Part shown: piece after piece, positions 1 to 10,199 of the stretch | Position numbering within the stretch: position 1 is the first letter of the stretch | Layout of the letters: the number at the start of each line of letters is the position of its first letter | Source: Saccoglossus kowalevskii | Lineage: Eukaryota; Hemichordata; Enteropneusta; Harrimaniidae | Assembly (NCBI RefSeq): GCF_000003605.2 | Contig: NW_003116135.1 | Location: 1-23,073, forward strand | DNA: 23,073 nucleotides | Direction: 5' to 3' | Program-made: the position numbers and the translations under genes | Notes under the pieces: model-generated | The model's input: only the letters and a program-made list of their open reading frames with translations | Database searches by the model: none | Told to the model about the DNA's origin: nothing

Positions 1-640
1 GCAGACACACAGTAGCAATATCTCTCTGAGAGGCAGACACACAGTAGCCATATCTCTCTGACGGGCAGACACACAGTAGCCATATCTCTCTGAGAGGCAG
101 ACACACAGTGGCCATATCTCTCTGAGAGGCAGACACACAGTAGCCATATCTCTCTGAGAGGCAGACACACAGTGGCCATATCTCTCTGAGAGGCAGACAC
201 ACAGTAGCCATATCTCTACGAGAGGCAGACACACAGTGGCCATATCTCTCTGAGAGGCAGACACACAGTAGCCATATCTCTCTGACAGGCAGACACACAG
301 TAGCCATATCTCTCTGAGAGGCAGACACACAGTAGCCATATCTCTCTGAGAGGCAGACACACAGTAGCCATATCTCTCTGAGAGGCAGACACACAGTAGC
401 CATATCTCTCTGAGAGGCAGACACACAGTAGCCATATCTCTCTGAGAAGCAGACACACAGTAGCCATATCTCTCTGAGAGGCAGACACACAGTAGCCATA
501 TCTCTCTGAGAGGCAGACACACAGTAGCCATATCTCTCTGAGAGGCAGACGCACAGTAGCCATATCACTCAGAGAGGCAGACACACAGTAGCCATATCTC
601 TCTGACAGGCAGACACACAGTAGCCATATCTCTCTGAGAG
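1..640. repeat. Left part of array, family A with AGTGGCC and CTACGAGAG variants
   Basis: Monomers in phase from base 1. The first carries a private change (AGCAATA in place of AGCCATA) and the second ends in GACGG. Units with AGTGGCC lie at about 97, 161 and 225, with a CTACGAGAG unit at 193-224 and a CTGACAG unit at 257-288. This order (AGTGGCC, consensus, AGTGGCC, CTACGAGAG, AGTGGCC, then CTGACAG) also occurs near the right end of the window. A unit with CACTCAGAG sits near 571-590. Confidence 0.85.
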
Positions 641-1974
641 GCAGACACACAGTAGCCATATCTCTCTGAGAAGCAGACACACAGTAGCCATATCTCTCTG
701 AGAGGCAGACACACAGTAGCCATATCTCTCTGAAAGGCAGACACACAGTAGCCATATCTCTCTGAGAGGCAGACACACAGTAGCCATATCTCTCTGAGAG
801 GCAGACACACAGTAGCCATATCTCTCTGAGAGGCAGACACACAGTAGCCATATCTCTCTGAGAGGCAGACGCACAGTAGCCATATCTCTCTGAGAGGCAG
901 ACACACAGTAGCCATATCTCTCTGAGAGGCAGACACACAGTAGCCATATCTCTCTGAGAGGCAGACGCACAGTAGCCATATCTCTCTGAGAGGCAGACAC
1001 ACAGTAGCCATATCTCTCTGAGAGGCAGACACACAGTAGCCATATCTCTCTGAGAGGCAGACACACAGTAGCCATATCTCTCTGAGAGGCAGACGCACAG
1101 TAGCCATATCTCTCTGAGAGGCAGACACACAGTAGCCATATCTCTCTGAGAAGCAGACACACAGTAGCCATATCTCTCAGAGGCAGACACACAGTAGCCA
1201 TATCTCTCTGACAGACAGACACACAGTAGCCATATCTCTCTGACAGACAGACACGCAGTAGCCATATCTCTCTGAGAGGCAGACACACAGTAGCCATATC
1301 TCTCTGAGAGGCAGACACACAGTAGCCATATCTTTCTGAGAAGCAGACACACAGTAGCCATATCTTTCTGAGAGGCAGACACACAGTAGCCATATCTCTC
1401 TGACAGACAGACACGCAGTAGCCATATCTCTCTGACAGACAGACACGCAGTAGCCATATCTCTCTGAGAGGCAGACACACAGTAGCCATATCTCTCTGAG
1501 AAGCAGACACACAGTAGCCATATCTCTCTGAGAGGCAGACACACAGTAGCCATATCTCTCTGAGAGGCAGACACACAGTAGCCATATCTCTCTGAGAGGC
1601 AGACACACAGTAGCCATATCTCTCTGAGAGGCAGACACACAGTAGCCATATCTCTCTGAGAGGCAGACGCACAGTAGCCATATCTCTCTGAGAGGCAGAC
1701 ACACAGTAGCCATATCTCTCTGAGAGGCAGACACACAGTAGCCATATCTCTCTGAGAGGCAGACGCACAGTAGCCATATCTCTCTGAGAGGCAGACACAC
1801 AGTAGCCATATCTCTCTGAGAGGCAGACACACAGTAGCCATATCTCTCTGAGAGGCAGACACACAGTAGCCATATCTCTCCGAGAGGCAGACGCACAGTA
1901 GCCATATCTCTCTGAGAGGCAGACACACAGTAGCCATATCTCTCTGAGAAGCAGACACACAGTAGCCATATCTC
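640..1974. repeat. Family A higher-order block, copy 1 (matches 18620-19867)
   Basis: Units with GACGCAC have their diagnostic G at 871, 967 and 1095 (spacing 96 then 128). They are followed by a GAGAAGC unit and the 30-bp CTCTCAGAG unit near 1176. Two rounds of CTGACAGACAG/CACGCAG units follow (1226-1260 and 1396-1450), then a second GACGCAC triplet at 1669, 1765 and 1893. All three marks of the first triplet, the 30-bp unit, and the first two marks of the second triplet recur exactly 17,977 bp downstream. One monomer was gained or lost near the left edge. Confidence 0.85.
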
Positions 1975-2700
1975 TCAGAGGCAGACACACAGTAGCCATA
2001 TCTCTCTGACAGACAGACACACAGTAGCCATATCTCTCTGAGAGGCAGACACACAGTAGCCATATCTCTCTGAGAGGCAGACACACAGTGGCCATATCTC
2101 TCTGAGAGGCAGACACACAGTAGCCATATCTCTACGAGAGGCAGACACACAGTAGCCATATCTCTCTGAGAGGCAGACACACAGTAGCCATATCTCTCTG
2201 AGAGGCAGACACACAGTAGCCATATCTCTCTGAGAGGCAGACACACAGTAGCCATATCTCTCTGAGAGGCAGACACACAGTAGCCATATCTCTCTGAGAG
2301 GCAGACACACAGTAGCCATATCTCTCTGACAGACAGACACGCAGTAGCCATATCTCTCTGAGAGGCAGACACACAGTAGCCATATCTCTCTGAGAGGCAG
2401 ACACACAGTAGCCATATCTTTCTGAGAAGCAGACACACAGTAGCCATATCTTTCTGAGGCAGACACACAGTAGCCATATCTCACTGACAGACAGACACAC
2501 AGTAGCCATATCTCTCTGACAGACAGACACGCAGTAGCCATATCTCTCTGAGAGGCAGACACACAGTAGCCATATCTCTCTGAGAAGCAGACACACGGTA
2601 GCCATATCTCTCTGAGAGGCAGACACACAGTAGCCATATCTCTCTGAGAGGCAGACACACAGTAGCCATATCTCTCTGAGAGGCAGACACACAGTAGCCA
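1975..2700. repeat. Truncated copy of the 34-monomer higher-order repeat
   Basis: It starts after the 30-bp CTCTCAGAG unit. The HOR order follows: CTGACAGACAG unit, AGTGGCC unit (about 2090), CTACGAGAG unit (about 2133), a consensus run, a CACGCAG unit (about 2340), TCTTTCTGAGAAG, the 30-bp TTTCTGAGGC unit (about 2450-2460), TCTCACTGACAG at 2480-2490, and another CACGCAG unit. The GACGCAC triplet that should come next is missing. Instead, consensus units run into the AGTGGCC/ACTAGT block near 2725-2760. Confidence 0.8.
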
Positions 2701-2915
2701 TATCTCTCTGAGAGGCAGACACACAGTGGCCATATCTCTCTGAGAGGCAGACACACTAGTAGCCATATCTCTCTGACAGGCAGACACACAGTAGCCATAT
2801 CTCTACGAGAGACAGACACACAGTAGCCATATCTCTCTGAGAGACAGACACACAGTAGCCATATCTTTCTGAGAGCAGACACACAGTAGCCATATCTTTC
2901 TGAGAGGCAGACACA
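2701..2915. repeat. ACTAGT-containing block (matches 19850-20010)
   Basis: An AGTGGCC unit is followed by a 33-bp unit with ACTAGT at 2755-2760. Next come a CTGACAG unit, a unit with CTACGAGAGACAG and a unit with CTGAGAGACAG. The same order occurs 17,149 bp downstream, around ACTAGT at 19904-19909, and again around 21946. A 31-bp unit (one G lost in GAGAGCAG) lies near 2870-2880 and is private to this copy; the downstream copy has GAGAAGCAG there. Confidence 0.8.
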
Positions 2916-3576
2916 CAGTAGCCATATCTTTCTGAGAAGCAGACACACAGTAGCCATATCTTTCTGAGAGGCAGACACACAGTAGCCATATCTCTCTGAC
3001 AGACAGACACGCAGTAGCCATATCTCTCTGACAGACAGACACGCAGTAGCCATATCTCTCTGAGAGGCAGACACACAGTAGCCATATCTCTCTGAGAAGC
3101 AGACACACAGTAGCCATATCTCTCTGAGAGGCAGACACACAGTAGCCATATCTCTCTGAGAGGCAGACACACAGTAGCCATATCTCTCTGAGAGGCAGAC
3201 ACACAGTAGCCATATCTCTCTGAGAGGCAGACACACAGTAGCCATATCTCTCTGAGAGGCAGACGCACAGTAGCCATATCTCTCTGAGAGGCAGACACAC
3301 AGTAGCCATATCTCTCTGAGAGGCAGACACACAGTAGCCATATCTCTCTGAGAGGCAGACGCACAGTAGCCATATCTCTCTGAGAGGCAGACACACAGTA
3401 GCCATATCTCTCTGAGAGGCAGACACACAGTAGCCATATCTCTCTGAGAGGCAGACACACAGTAGCCATATCTCTCCGAGAGGCAGACGCACAGTAGCCA
3501 TATCTCTCTGAGAGGCAGACACACAGTAGCCATATCTCTCTGAGAAGCAGACACACAGTAGCCATATCTCTCAGAG
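2916..3576. repeat. Duplicate of the 1320-1980 block, offset 1,596 bp
   Basis: The order TCTTTCTGAGAAG, TCTTTCTG, two CACGCAG units, GAGAAGC, five consensus units, then GACGCAC at 3265, 3361 and 3489 repeats the layout at 1669, 1765 and 1893. Each mark is exactly 1,596 bp away. Both copies share a rare CTCTCCGAG tail just before the third GACGCAC unit, which the other copies of this module lack. This points to a recent local duplication. Confidence 0.88.
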
Positions 3577-5600
3577 GCAGACACACAGTAGCCATATCTC
3601 TCTGACAGACAGACACACAGTAGCCATATCTCTCTGAGAGGCAGACACACAGTAGCCATATCTCTCTGAGAGGCAGACACACAATAGCCATATCTCTCTG
3701 AGAAGCAGACACACAGTAGCCATATCTCTCAGAGGCAGACACACAGTAGCCATATCTCTCTGACAGACAGACACACAGTAGCCATATCTCTCTGACAGAC
3801 AGACATGCAGTAGCCATATCTCTCTGAGAGGCAGACACACAGTAGCCATATCTTTCTGAGAAGCAGACACACAGTAGCCATATCTCTCTGACAGACAGAC
3901 ACACAGTAGCCATATCTCTCTGAGAGGCAGACACACAGTAGCCATATCTCTCTGAGAGGCAGACACACAGTGGCCATATCTCTCTGAGAGGCAGACACAC
4001 AGTAGCCATATCTCTACGAGAGGCAGACACACAGTAGCCATATCTCTCTGACAGGCAGACACACAGTAGCCATATCTCTCTGAGAGGCAGACACACAGTA
4101 GCCATATCTCTCTGAGAAGCAGACACACAGTAGCCATATCTCTTTGAGAGGCAGACACACTAGTAGCCATATCTCTCTGAGAGGCAGACACACAGTGGCC
4201 ATATCTCTCTGAGAGGCAGACACACAGTAGCCATATCTCTCTGAGAGGCAGACACACAGTAGCCATATCTCTCTGAGAGGCAGACGCACAGTAGCCATAT
4301 CTCTCTGAGAGGCAGACACACAGTAGCCATATCTCTCTGAGAGGCAGACACACAGTAGCCATATCTCTCTGAGAGGCAGACACACAGTAGCCATATCTCT
4401 CTGAGAAGCAGACACACAGTAGCCATATCTCTCAGAGGCAGACACACAGTAGCCATATCTCTCTGACAGACAGACACACAGTAGCCATATCTCTCTGACA
4501 GGCAGACACACAGTAGCCATATCTCTCTGAGAGGCAGACACACAGTAGCCATATCTCTCTGAGAGGCAGACACACAGTAGCCATATCTCTCTGAGAGGCA
4601 GACACACAGTAGCCATATCTCTCTGAGAGGCAGACACACAGTAGCCATATCTCTCTGAGAGGCAGACACACAGTAGCCATATCTCTCTGAGAGGCAGACG
4701 CACAGTAGCCATATCTCTCTGAGAGGCAGACACACAGTAGCCATATCTCTCTGAGAAGCAGACACACAGTAGCCATATCTCTCAGAGGCAGACACACAGT
4801 AGCCATATCTCTCTGACAGACAGACACACAGTAGCCATATCTCTCTGAGAGGCAGACACACAGTAGCCATATCTCTCTGAGAGGCAGACGCACAGTAGCC
4901 ATATCTCTCTGAGAGGCAGACACACAGTAGCCATATCTCTCTGAGAGGCAGACACACAGTAGCCATATCTCTCTGAGAGGCAGACACACAGTAGCCATAT
5001 CTCTCTGAGAAGCAGACACACAGTAGCCATATCTCTCAGAGGCAGACACACAGTAGCCATATCTCTCTGACAGACAGACACACAGTAGCCATATCTCTCT
5101 GACAGGCAGACACACAGTAGCCATATCTCTCTGAGAGGCAGACACACAGTAGCCATATCTCTCTGAGAGGCAGACACACAGTAGCCATATCTCTCTGAGA
5201 GGCAGACACACAGTAGCCATATCTCTCTGAGAGGCAGACACACAGTAGCCATATCTCTCTGACAGACAGACACGCAGTAGCCATATCTCTCTGAGAGGTA
5301 GACACACAGTAGCCATATCTCTCTGAGAGGCAGACACACAGTAGCCATATCTTTCTGAGAAGCAGACACACAGTAGCCATATCTTTCTGAGGCAGACACA
5401 CAGTAGCCATATCTCACTGACAGACAGACACACAGTAGCCATATCTCTCTGACAGACAGACACGCAGTAGCCATATCTCTCTGAGAGGCAGACACACAGT
5501 AGCCATATCTCTCTGAGAAGCAGACACACAGTAGCCATATCTCTCTGAGAGGCAGACACACAGTAGCCATATCTCTCTGAGAGGCAGACACACAGTAGCC
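3577..5600. repeat. Rearranged family A units with frequent 30-bp CTCTCAGAG monomers
   Basis: The GAGAAGC then CTCTCAGAG then CTGACAGACAG module recurs at short, irregular intervals, near 3728, 4432, 4781 and 5036. The full HOR context is missing between copies. Single GACGCAC units occur at 4286, 4700 and 4890. A 310-bp piece around 3990-4300 matches 12975-13290 at offset 8,985, including a rare CTCTTTGAG unit next to ACTAGT at 4159-4164. The TTTCTGAGGC/TCTCACTGACAG pair recurs at 5385-5420. The block ends where CTCTTTGAG units become frequent, near 5600. Confidence 0.8.
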
Positions 5601-5896
5601 ATATCTCTTTGAGAGGCAGACACACAGTAGCCATATCTCTCTGAGAGGCAGACACACAGTAGCCATATCTCTTTGAGAAGCAGACACACAGTAGCCATAT
5701 CTCTTTGAGAAGCAGACACACAGTAGCCATATCTCTCTCAGAGGCAGACACACAGTAGCCATATCTCTCTGAGAGGCAGACACACAGTAGCCATATCTCT
5801 TTGAGAGGCAGACACACAGTAGCCATATCTTTCTGAGAAGCAGACACACAGTAGCCATATCTCTCTGAGAGGCAGACACACAGTAGCCATATCTCT

Positions 5897-6276
5897 AAGA
5901 GGCAGACACACAGTAGCCATATCTCTTTGAGAGGCAGACACACAGTAGCCATATCTCTTTGAGAGGCAGACACACAGTAGCCATATCTCTCTGAGAGGCA
6001 GACACACAGTAGCCATATCTCTCTGAGAGGCAGACACACAGTAGCCATATCTCTTTGAGAGGCAGACACACAGTAGCCATATCTCTCTGAGAAGCAGACA
6101 CACAGTAGCCATATCTCTGAGAAGCAGACACACAGTAGCCATATCTCTTTGAGAGGCAGACACACAGTAGCCATATCTTTCTGAGAAGCAGACACACAGT
6201 AGCCATATCTCTCTGAGAGGCAGACACACAGTAGCCATATCTCTCTGAGAGGCAGACACACAGTAGCCATATCTCT
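5897..6276. repeat. Family B 380-bp higher-order unit, copy 1
   Basis: Twelve monomers (ten of 32 bp and two of 30 bp) in this tail order: CTCTAAGAG, CTCTTTGAG twice, consensus twice, CTCTTTGAG, GAGAAGC, the 30-bp CTCTGAGAAG, CTCTTTGAG, TCTTTCTGAGAAG, consensus twice. By eye the block at 7099-7478 is identical, at offset 1,202. Confidence 0.9.
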
Positions 6277-6496
6277 AAGAGGCAGACACACAGTAGCCAT
6301 ATCTCTTTGAGAGGCAGACACACAGTAGCCATATCTCTCTGAGAGGCAGACACACAGTAGCCATATCTCTTTGAGAAGCAGACACACAGTAGCCATATCT
6401 CTTTGAGAGGCAGACACACAGTAGCCATATCTCTCTGAGAAGCAGACACACAGTAGCCATATCTCTGAGAGGCAGACACACAGTAGCCATATCTCT
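6277..6496. repeat. Family B 220-bp higher-order unit, first tandem copy
   Basis: Seven monomers in this order: CTCTAAGAG (30 bp), CTCTTTGAG, consensus, CTCTTTGAGAAG, CTCTTTGAG, GAGAAGC, CTCTGAGAGG (30 bp). The same sequence follows immediately at offset 220. Confidence 0.88.
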
Positions 6497-6716
6497 AAGA
6501 GGCAGACACACAGTAGCCATATCTCTTTGAGAGGCAGACACACAGTAGCCATATCTCTCTGAGAGGCAGACACACAGTAGCCATATCTCTTTGAGAAGCA
6601 GACACACAGTAGCCATATCTCTTTGAGAGGCAGACACACAGTAGCCATATCTCTCTGAGAAGCAGACACACAGTAGCCATATCTCTGAGAGGCAGACACA
6701 CAGTAGCCATATCTCT
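6497..6716. repeat. Family B 220-bp higher-order unit, second tandem copy
   Basis: It matches the preceding unit over about 200 bp (6281-6480 against 6501-6700). The order then diverges into a GAGAAGC/CTCTTTGAG/TCTTTCTGAGAAG series. A direct tandem duplication of seven monomers is the simplest explanation. Confidence 0.88.
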
Positions 6717-7098
6717 CTGAGAAGCAGACACACAGTAGCCATATCTCTTTGAGAGGCAGACACACAGTAGCCATATCTTTCTGAGAAGCAGACACACAGT
6801 AGCCATATCGCTCTGAGAGGCAGACACACAGTAGCCATATCTCTCTGAGAGGCAGACACACAGTAGCCATATCTTTCTGAGAAGCAGACACACAGTAGCC
6901 ATATCTTTCTGAGGCAGACACACAGTAGCCATATCTCTCTGAGAGGCAGACACACAGTAGCCATATCTCTTTGAGAGGCAGACACACAGTAGCCATATCT
7001 CTCTGAGAGGCAGACACACAGTAGCCATATCTTTCTGAGAAGCAGACACACAGTAGCCATATCTCTCTGAGAGGCAGACACACAGTAGCCATATCTCT

Positions 7099-7478
7099 AA
7101 GAGGCAGACACACAGTAGCCATATCTCTTTGAGAGGCAGACACACAGTAGCCATATCTCTTTGAGAGGCAGACACACAGTAGCCATATCTCTCTGAGAGG
7201 CAGACACACAGTAGCCATATCTCTCTGAGAGGCAGACACACAGTAGCCATATCTCTTTGAGAGGCAGACACACAGTAGCCATATCTCTCTGAGAAGCAGA
7301 CACACAGTAGCCATATCTCTGAGAAGCAGACACACAGTAGCCATATCTCTTTGAGAGGCAGACACACAGTAGCCATATCTTTCTGAGAAGCAGACACACA
7401 GTAGCCATATCTCTCTGAGAGGCAGACACACAGTAGCCATATCTCTCTGAGAGGCAGACACACAGTAGCCATATCTCT
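7099..7478. repeat. Family B 380-bp higher-order unit, copy 2
   Basis: It reproduces the twelve-monomer order of 5897-6276 without a difference I could find. It is followed by another CTCTAAGAG unit and a 33-bp unit with a one-base expansion (CTCTTTTGAG near 7510). Confidence 0.9.
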
Positions 7479-7939
7479 AAGAGGCAGACACACAGTAGCC
7501 ATATCTCTTTTGAGAGGCAGACACACAGTAGCCATATCTTTCTGAGAAGCAGACACACAGTAGCCATATCTTTCTGAGGCAGACACACAGTAGCCATATC
7601 TCTAAGAGGCAGACACACAGTAGCCATATCTCTCTGAGAGGCAGACACACAGTAGCCATATCTTTCTGAGAGGCAGACACACAGTAGCCATATCTCTCTG
7701 AGAAGCAGACACACAGTAGCCATATCTCTAAGAGGCAGACACACAGTAGCCATATCTCTCTGAGAAGCAGACACACAGTAGCCATATCTCTGAGAGGCAG
7801 ACACACAGTAGCCATATCTCTCTGAGAAGCAGACACACAGTAGCCATATCTCTTTGAGAGGCAGACACACAGTAGCCATATCTTTCTGAGAAGCAGACAC
7901 ACAGTAGCCATATCTCTCTGAGAGGCAGACACACAGTAG

Positions 7940-8045
7940 CCATATCTTTCTGAGGCAGACACACAGTAGCCATATCTCACTGACAGACAGACACACAGTA
8001 GCCATATCTCTCTGACAGACAGACACACAGTAGCCATATCTCTCT
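7940..8045. repeat. Family A island inside family B
   Basis: A 30-bp TTTCTGAGGC unit, then TCTCACTGACAG (changed A at 7979), then two CTGACAGACAG junctions. This is the same linked order found in the family A HOR at 2483, 5416, 12266 and 18578, but the CACGCAG change that normally comes next is absent. Family B tails resume on both sides. Confidence 0.75.
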
Positions 8046-8159
8046 GAGAAGCAGACACACAGTAGCCATATCTCTTTGAGAAGCAGACACACAGTAGCCA
8101 TATCTCTCTGAGAAGCAGACACACAGTAGCCATATCTCTCTGAGAGGCAGACACACAGT

Positions 8160-8489
8160 AGCCATATCTCTTTGAGAGGCAGACACACAGTAGCCATATC
8201 TCTCTGAGAGGCAGACACACAGTAGCCATATCTCTCTGAGAGGCAGACACACAGTAGCCATATCTCTTTGAGAGGCAGACACACAGTAGCCATATCTCTC
8301 TGAGAAGCAGACACACAGTAGCCATATCTCTGAGAAGCAGACACACAGTAGCCATATCTCTTTGAGAGGCAGACACACAGTAGCCATATCTTTCTGAGAA
8401 GCAGACACACAGTAGCCATATCTCTGAGAAGCAGACATACAGTAGCCATATCTCTCTGAGAGGCAGACACACAGTAGCCATATCTCTAA
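8160..8489. repeat. Partial family B 380-bp unit
   Basis: CTCTTTGAG, consensus twice, CTCTTTGAG, GAGAAGC, CTCTGAGAAG, CTCTTTGAG and TCTTTCTGAGAAG follow the order of 5897-6276. An inserted 30-bp CTCTGAGAAG unit with a private GACATAC change follows, near 8431-8440, before the next CTCTAAGAG at about 8488. Confidence 0.75.
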
Positions 8490-9119
8490 GAGGCAGACAC
8501 ACAGTAGCCATATCTCTGAGAAGCAGACACACAGTAGCCATATCTCTCTGAGAAGCAGACACACAGTAGCCATATCTCTGAGAAGCAGACACACAGTAGC
8601 CATATCTCTCTGAGAGGCAGACACACAGTAGCCATATCTCTAAGAGGCAGACACACAGTAGCCATATCTCTTTGAGAGGCAGACACACAGTAGCCATATC
8701 TCTCTGAGAGGCAGACACACAGTAGCCATATCTCTTTGAGAAGCAGACACACAGTAGCCATATCTCTTTGAGAGGCAGACACACAGTAGCCATATCTCTC
8801 TGAGAGGCAGACACACAGTAGCCATATCTCTCTGAGAGGCAGACACACAGTAGCCATATCTCTTTGAGAGGCAGACACACAGTAGCCATATCTCTCTGAG
8901 AGGCAGACACACAGTAGCCATATCTCTTTGAGAAGCAGACACACAGTAGCCATATCTCTCTCAGAGGCAGACACACAGTAGCCATATCTCTCTGAGAGGC
9001 AGACACACAGTAGCCATATCTCTTTGAGAGGCAGACACACAGTAGCCATATCTTTCTGAGAAGCAGACACACAGTAGCCATATCTCTCTGAGAGGCAGAC
9101 ACACAGTAGCCATATCTCT

Positions 9120-9402
9120 AAGAGGCAGACACACAGTAGCCATATCTCTTTGAGAGGCAGACACACAGTAGCCATATCTCTTTGAGAGGCAGACACACAG
9201 TAGCCATATCTCTCTGAGAGGCAGACACACAGTAGCCATATCTCTCTGAGAGGCAGACACACAGTAGCCATATCTCTTTGAGAGGCAGACACACAGTAGC
9301 CATATCTCTCTGAGAAGCAGACACACAGTAGCCATATCTCTGAGAAGCAGACACACAGTAGCCATATCTCTTTGAGAGGCAGACACACAGTAGCCATATC
9401 TC
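9120..9402. repeat. Partial family B 380-bp unit
   Basis: It matches 7099-7381 at offset 2,021 from the CTCTAAGAG unit through the seventh, eighth and ninth tails. It diverges near 9403, where CTCTTTGAGAAG replaces TCTTTCTGAGAAG. Confidence 0.8.
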
Positions 9403-10199
9403 TTTGAGAAGCAGACACACAGTAGCCATATCTCTCTGAGAGGCAGACACACAGTAGCCATATCTCTCTGAGAAGCAGACACACAGTAGCCATATCTCTT
9501 TGAGAGGCAGACACACAGAAGCCATATCTCTCTGAGAGGCAGACACACAGTAGCCATATCTTTCTGAGAAGCAGACACACAGTAGCCATATCTTTCTGAG
9601 AGGCAGACACACAGTAGCCATATCTCTCTGAGAGGCAGACACACAGTAGCCATATCTCTGAGAAGCAGACACACAGTAGCCATATCTCTTTGAGAGGCAG
9701 ACACACAGTAGCCATATCTTTCTGAGAAGCAGACACACAGTAGCCATATCTTTCTGAGAAGCAGACACACAGTAGCCATATCTCTCTGAGAGGCAGACAC
9801 ACAGTAGCCATATCTCTAAGAGGCAGACACACAGTAGCCATATCTCTTTGAGAGGCAGACACACAGTAGCCATATCTCTCTGAGAGGCAGACACACAGTA
9901 GCCATATCTCTCTGAGAAGCAGACACACAGTAGCCATATCTCTCTGAGAGGCAGACACACAGTAGCCATATCTCTAAGAGGCAGACACACAGTAGCCATA
10001 TCTCTCTGAGAGGCAGACACACAGTAGCCATATCTTTCTGAGAGGCAGACACACAGTAGCCATATCTCTCTGAGAAGCAGACACACAGTAGCCATATCTC
10101 TAAGAGGCAGACACACAGTAGCCATATCTCTCTGAGAAGCAGACACACAGTAGCCATATCTCTGAGAGGCAGACACACAGTAGCCATATCTCTCTGAGA

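Larger units (their letters stand above)
4432..7461 (-). other. Longest minus-strand open frame (1,009 codons), repeat by-product, not called as a gene
   Basis: The reading frame is a degenerate repetition of a 32-residue cycle containing MATVCLP, EIWLLCVCL and ERYGYCVSASQ. The cycle is 32 residues because three 32-bp monomers make 96 nt. The other two minus-strand frames read the same peptide cycle, and many other long overlapping frames exist along the window. Frame changes at the 30-bp units do not disrupt it, since every frame has the same content. It contains no domain I recognise and has no distinctive upstream region. Its ends fall where variant monomers happen to create a stop. I consider translation unlikely, though transcription of the array cannot be excluded. 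Confidence 0.9.
5600..10170. repeat. Family B subarray (CTCTTTGAG and CTCTAAGAG monomers)
   Basis: C26T units (CTCTTTGAG) become abundant, and 30-bp units carrying CTCTAAGAG or CTCTGAGAAG are frequent. I saw no AGTGGCC, GACGCAC or CACGCAG units here, although they are common on both sides. The first CTCTTTGAG of the block is near 5608 and the last near 9848. CTCTAAGAG units continue to about 10101 and a CTCTGAGAGG unit to about 10165. Outside this block and 20900-21600 I found the CTCTTTGAG tail only twice, near 4143 and 13129. Confidence 0.88.

Noticed and set aside
5721-5740. CTCTCTCAGAG units near 5730 and 8960 as further 30-bp CTCTCAGAG monomers
   Set aside because: These are 32 bp long with a single G-to-C change at monomer position 28, so they are not copies of the 2-bp deletion variant.
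5600-10170. Insertion of a transposable element at the family B block
   Set aside because: The block is made of the same 32-bp monomer throughout. No terminal repeats, target-site duplications or coding sequence were seen at either edge.
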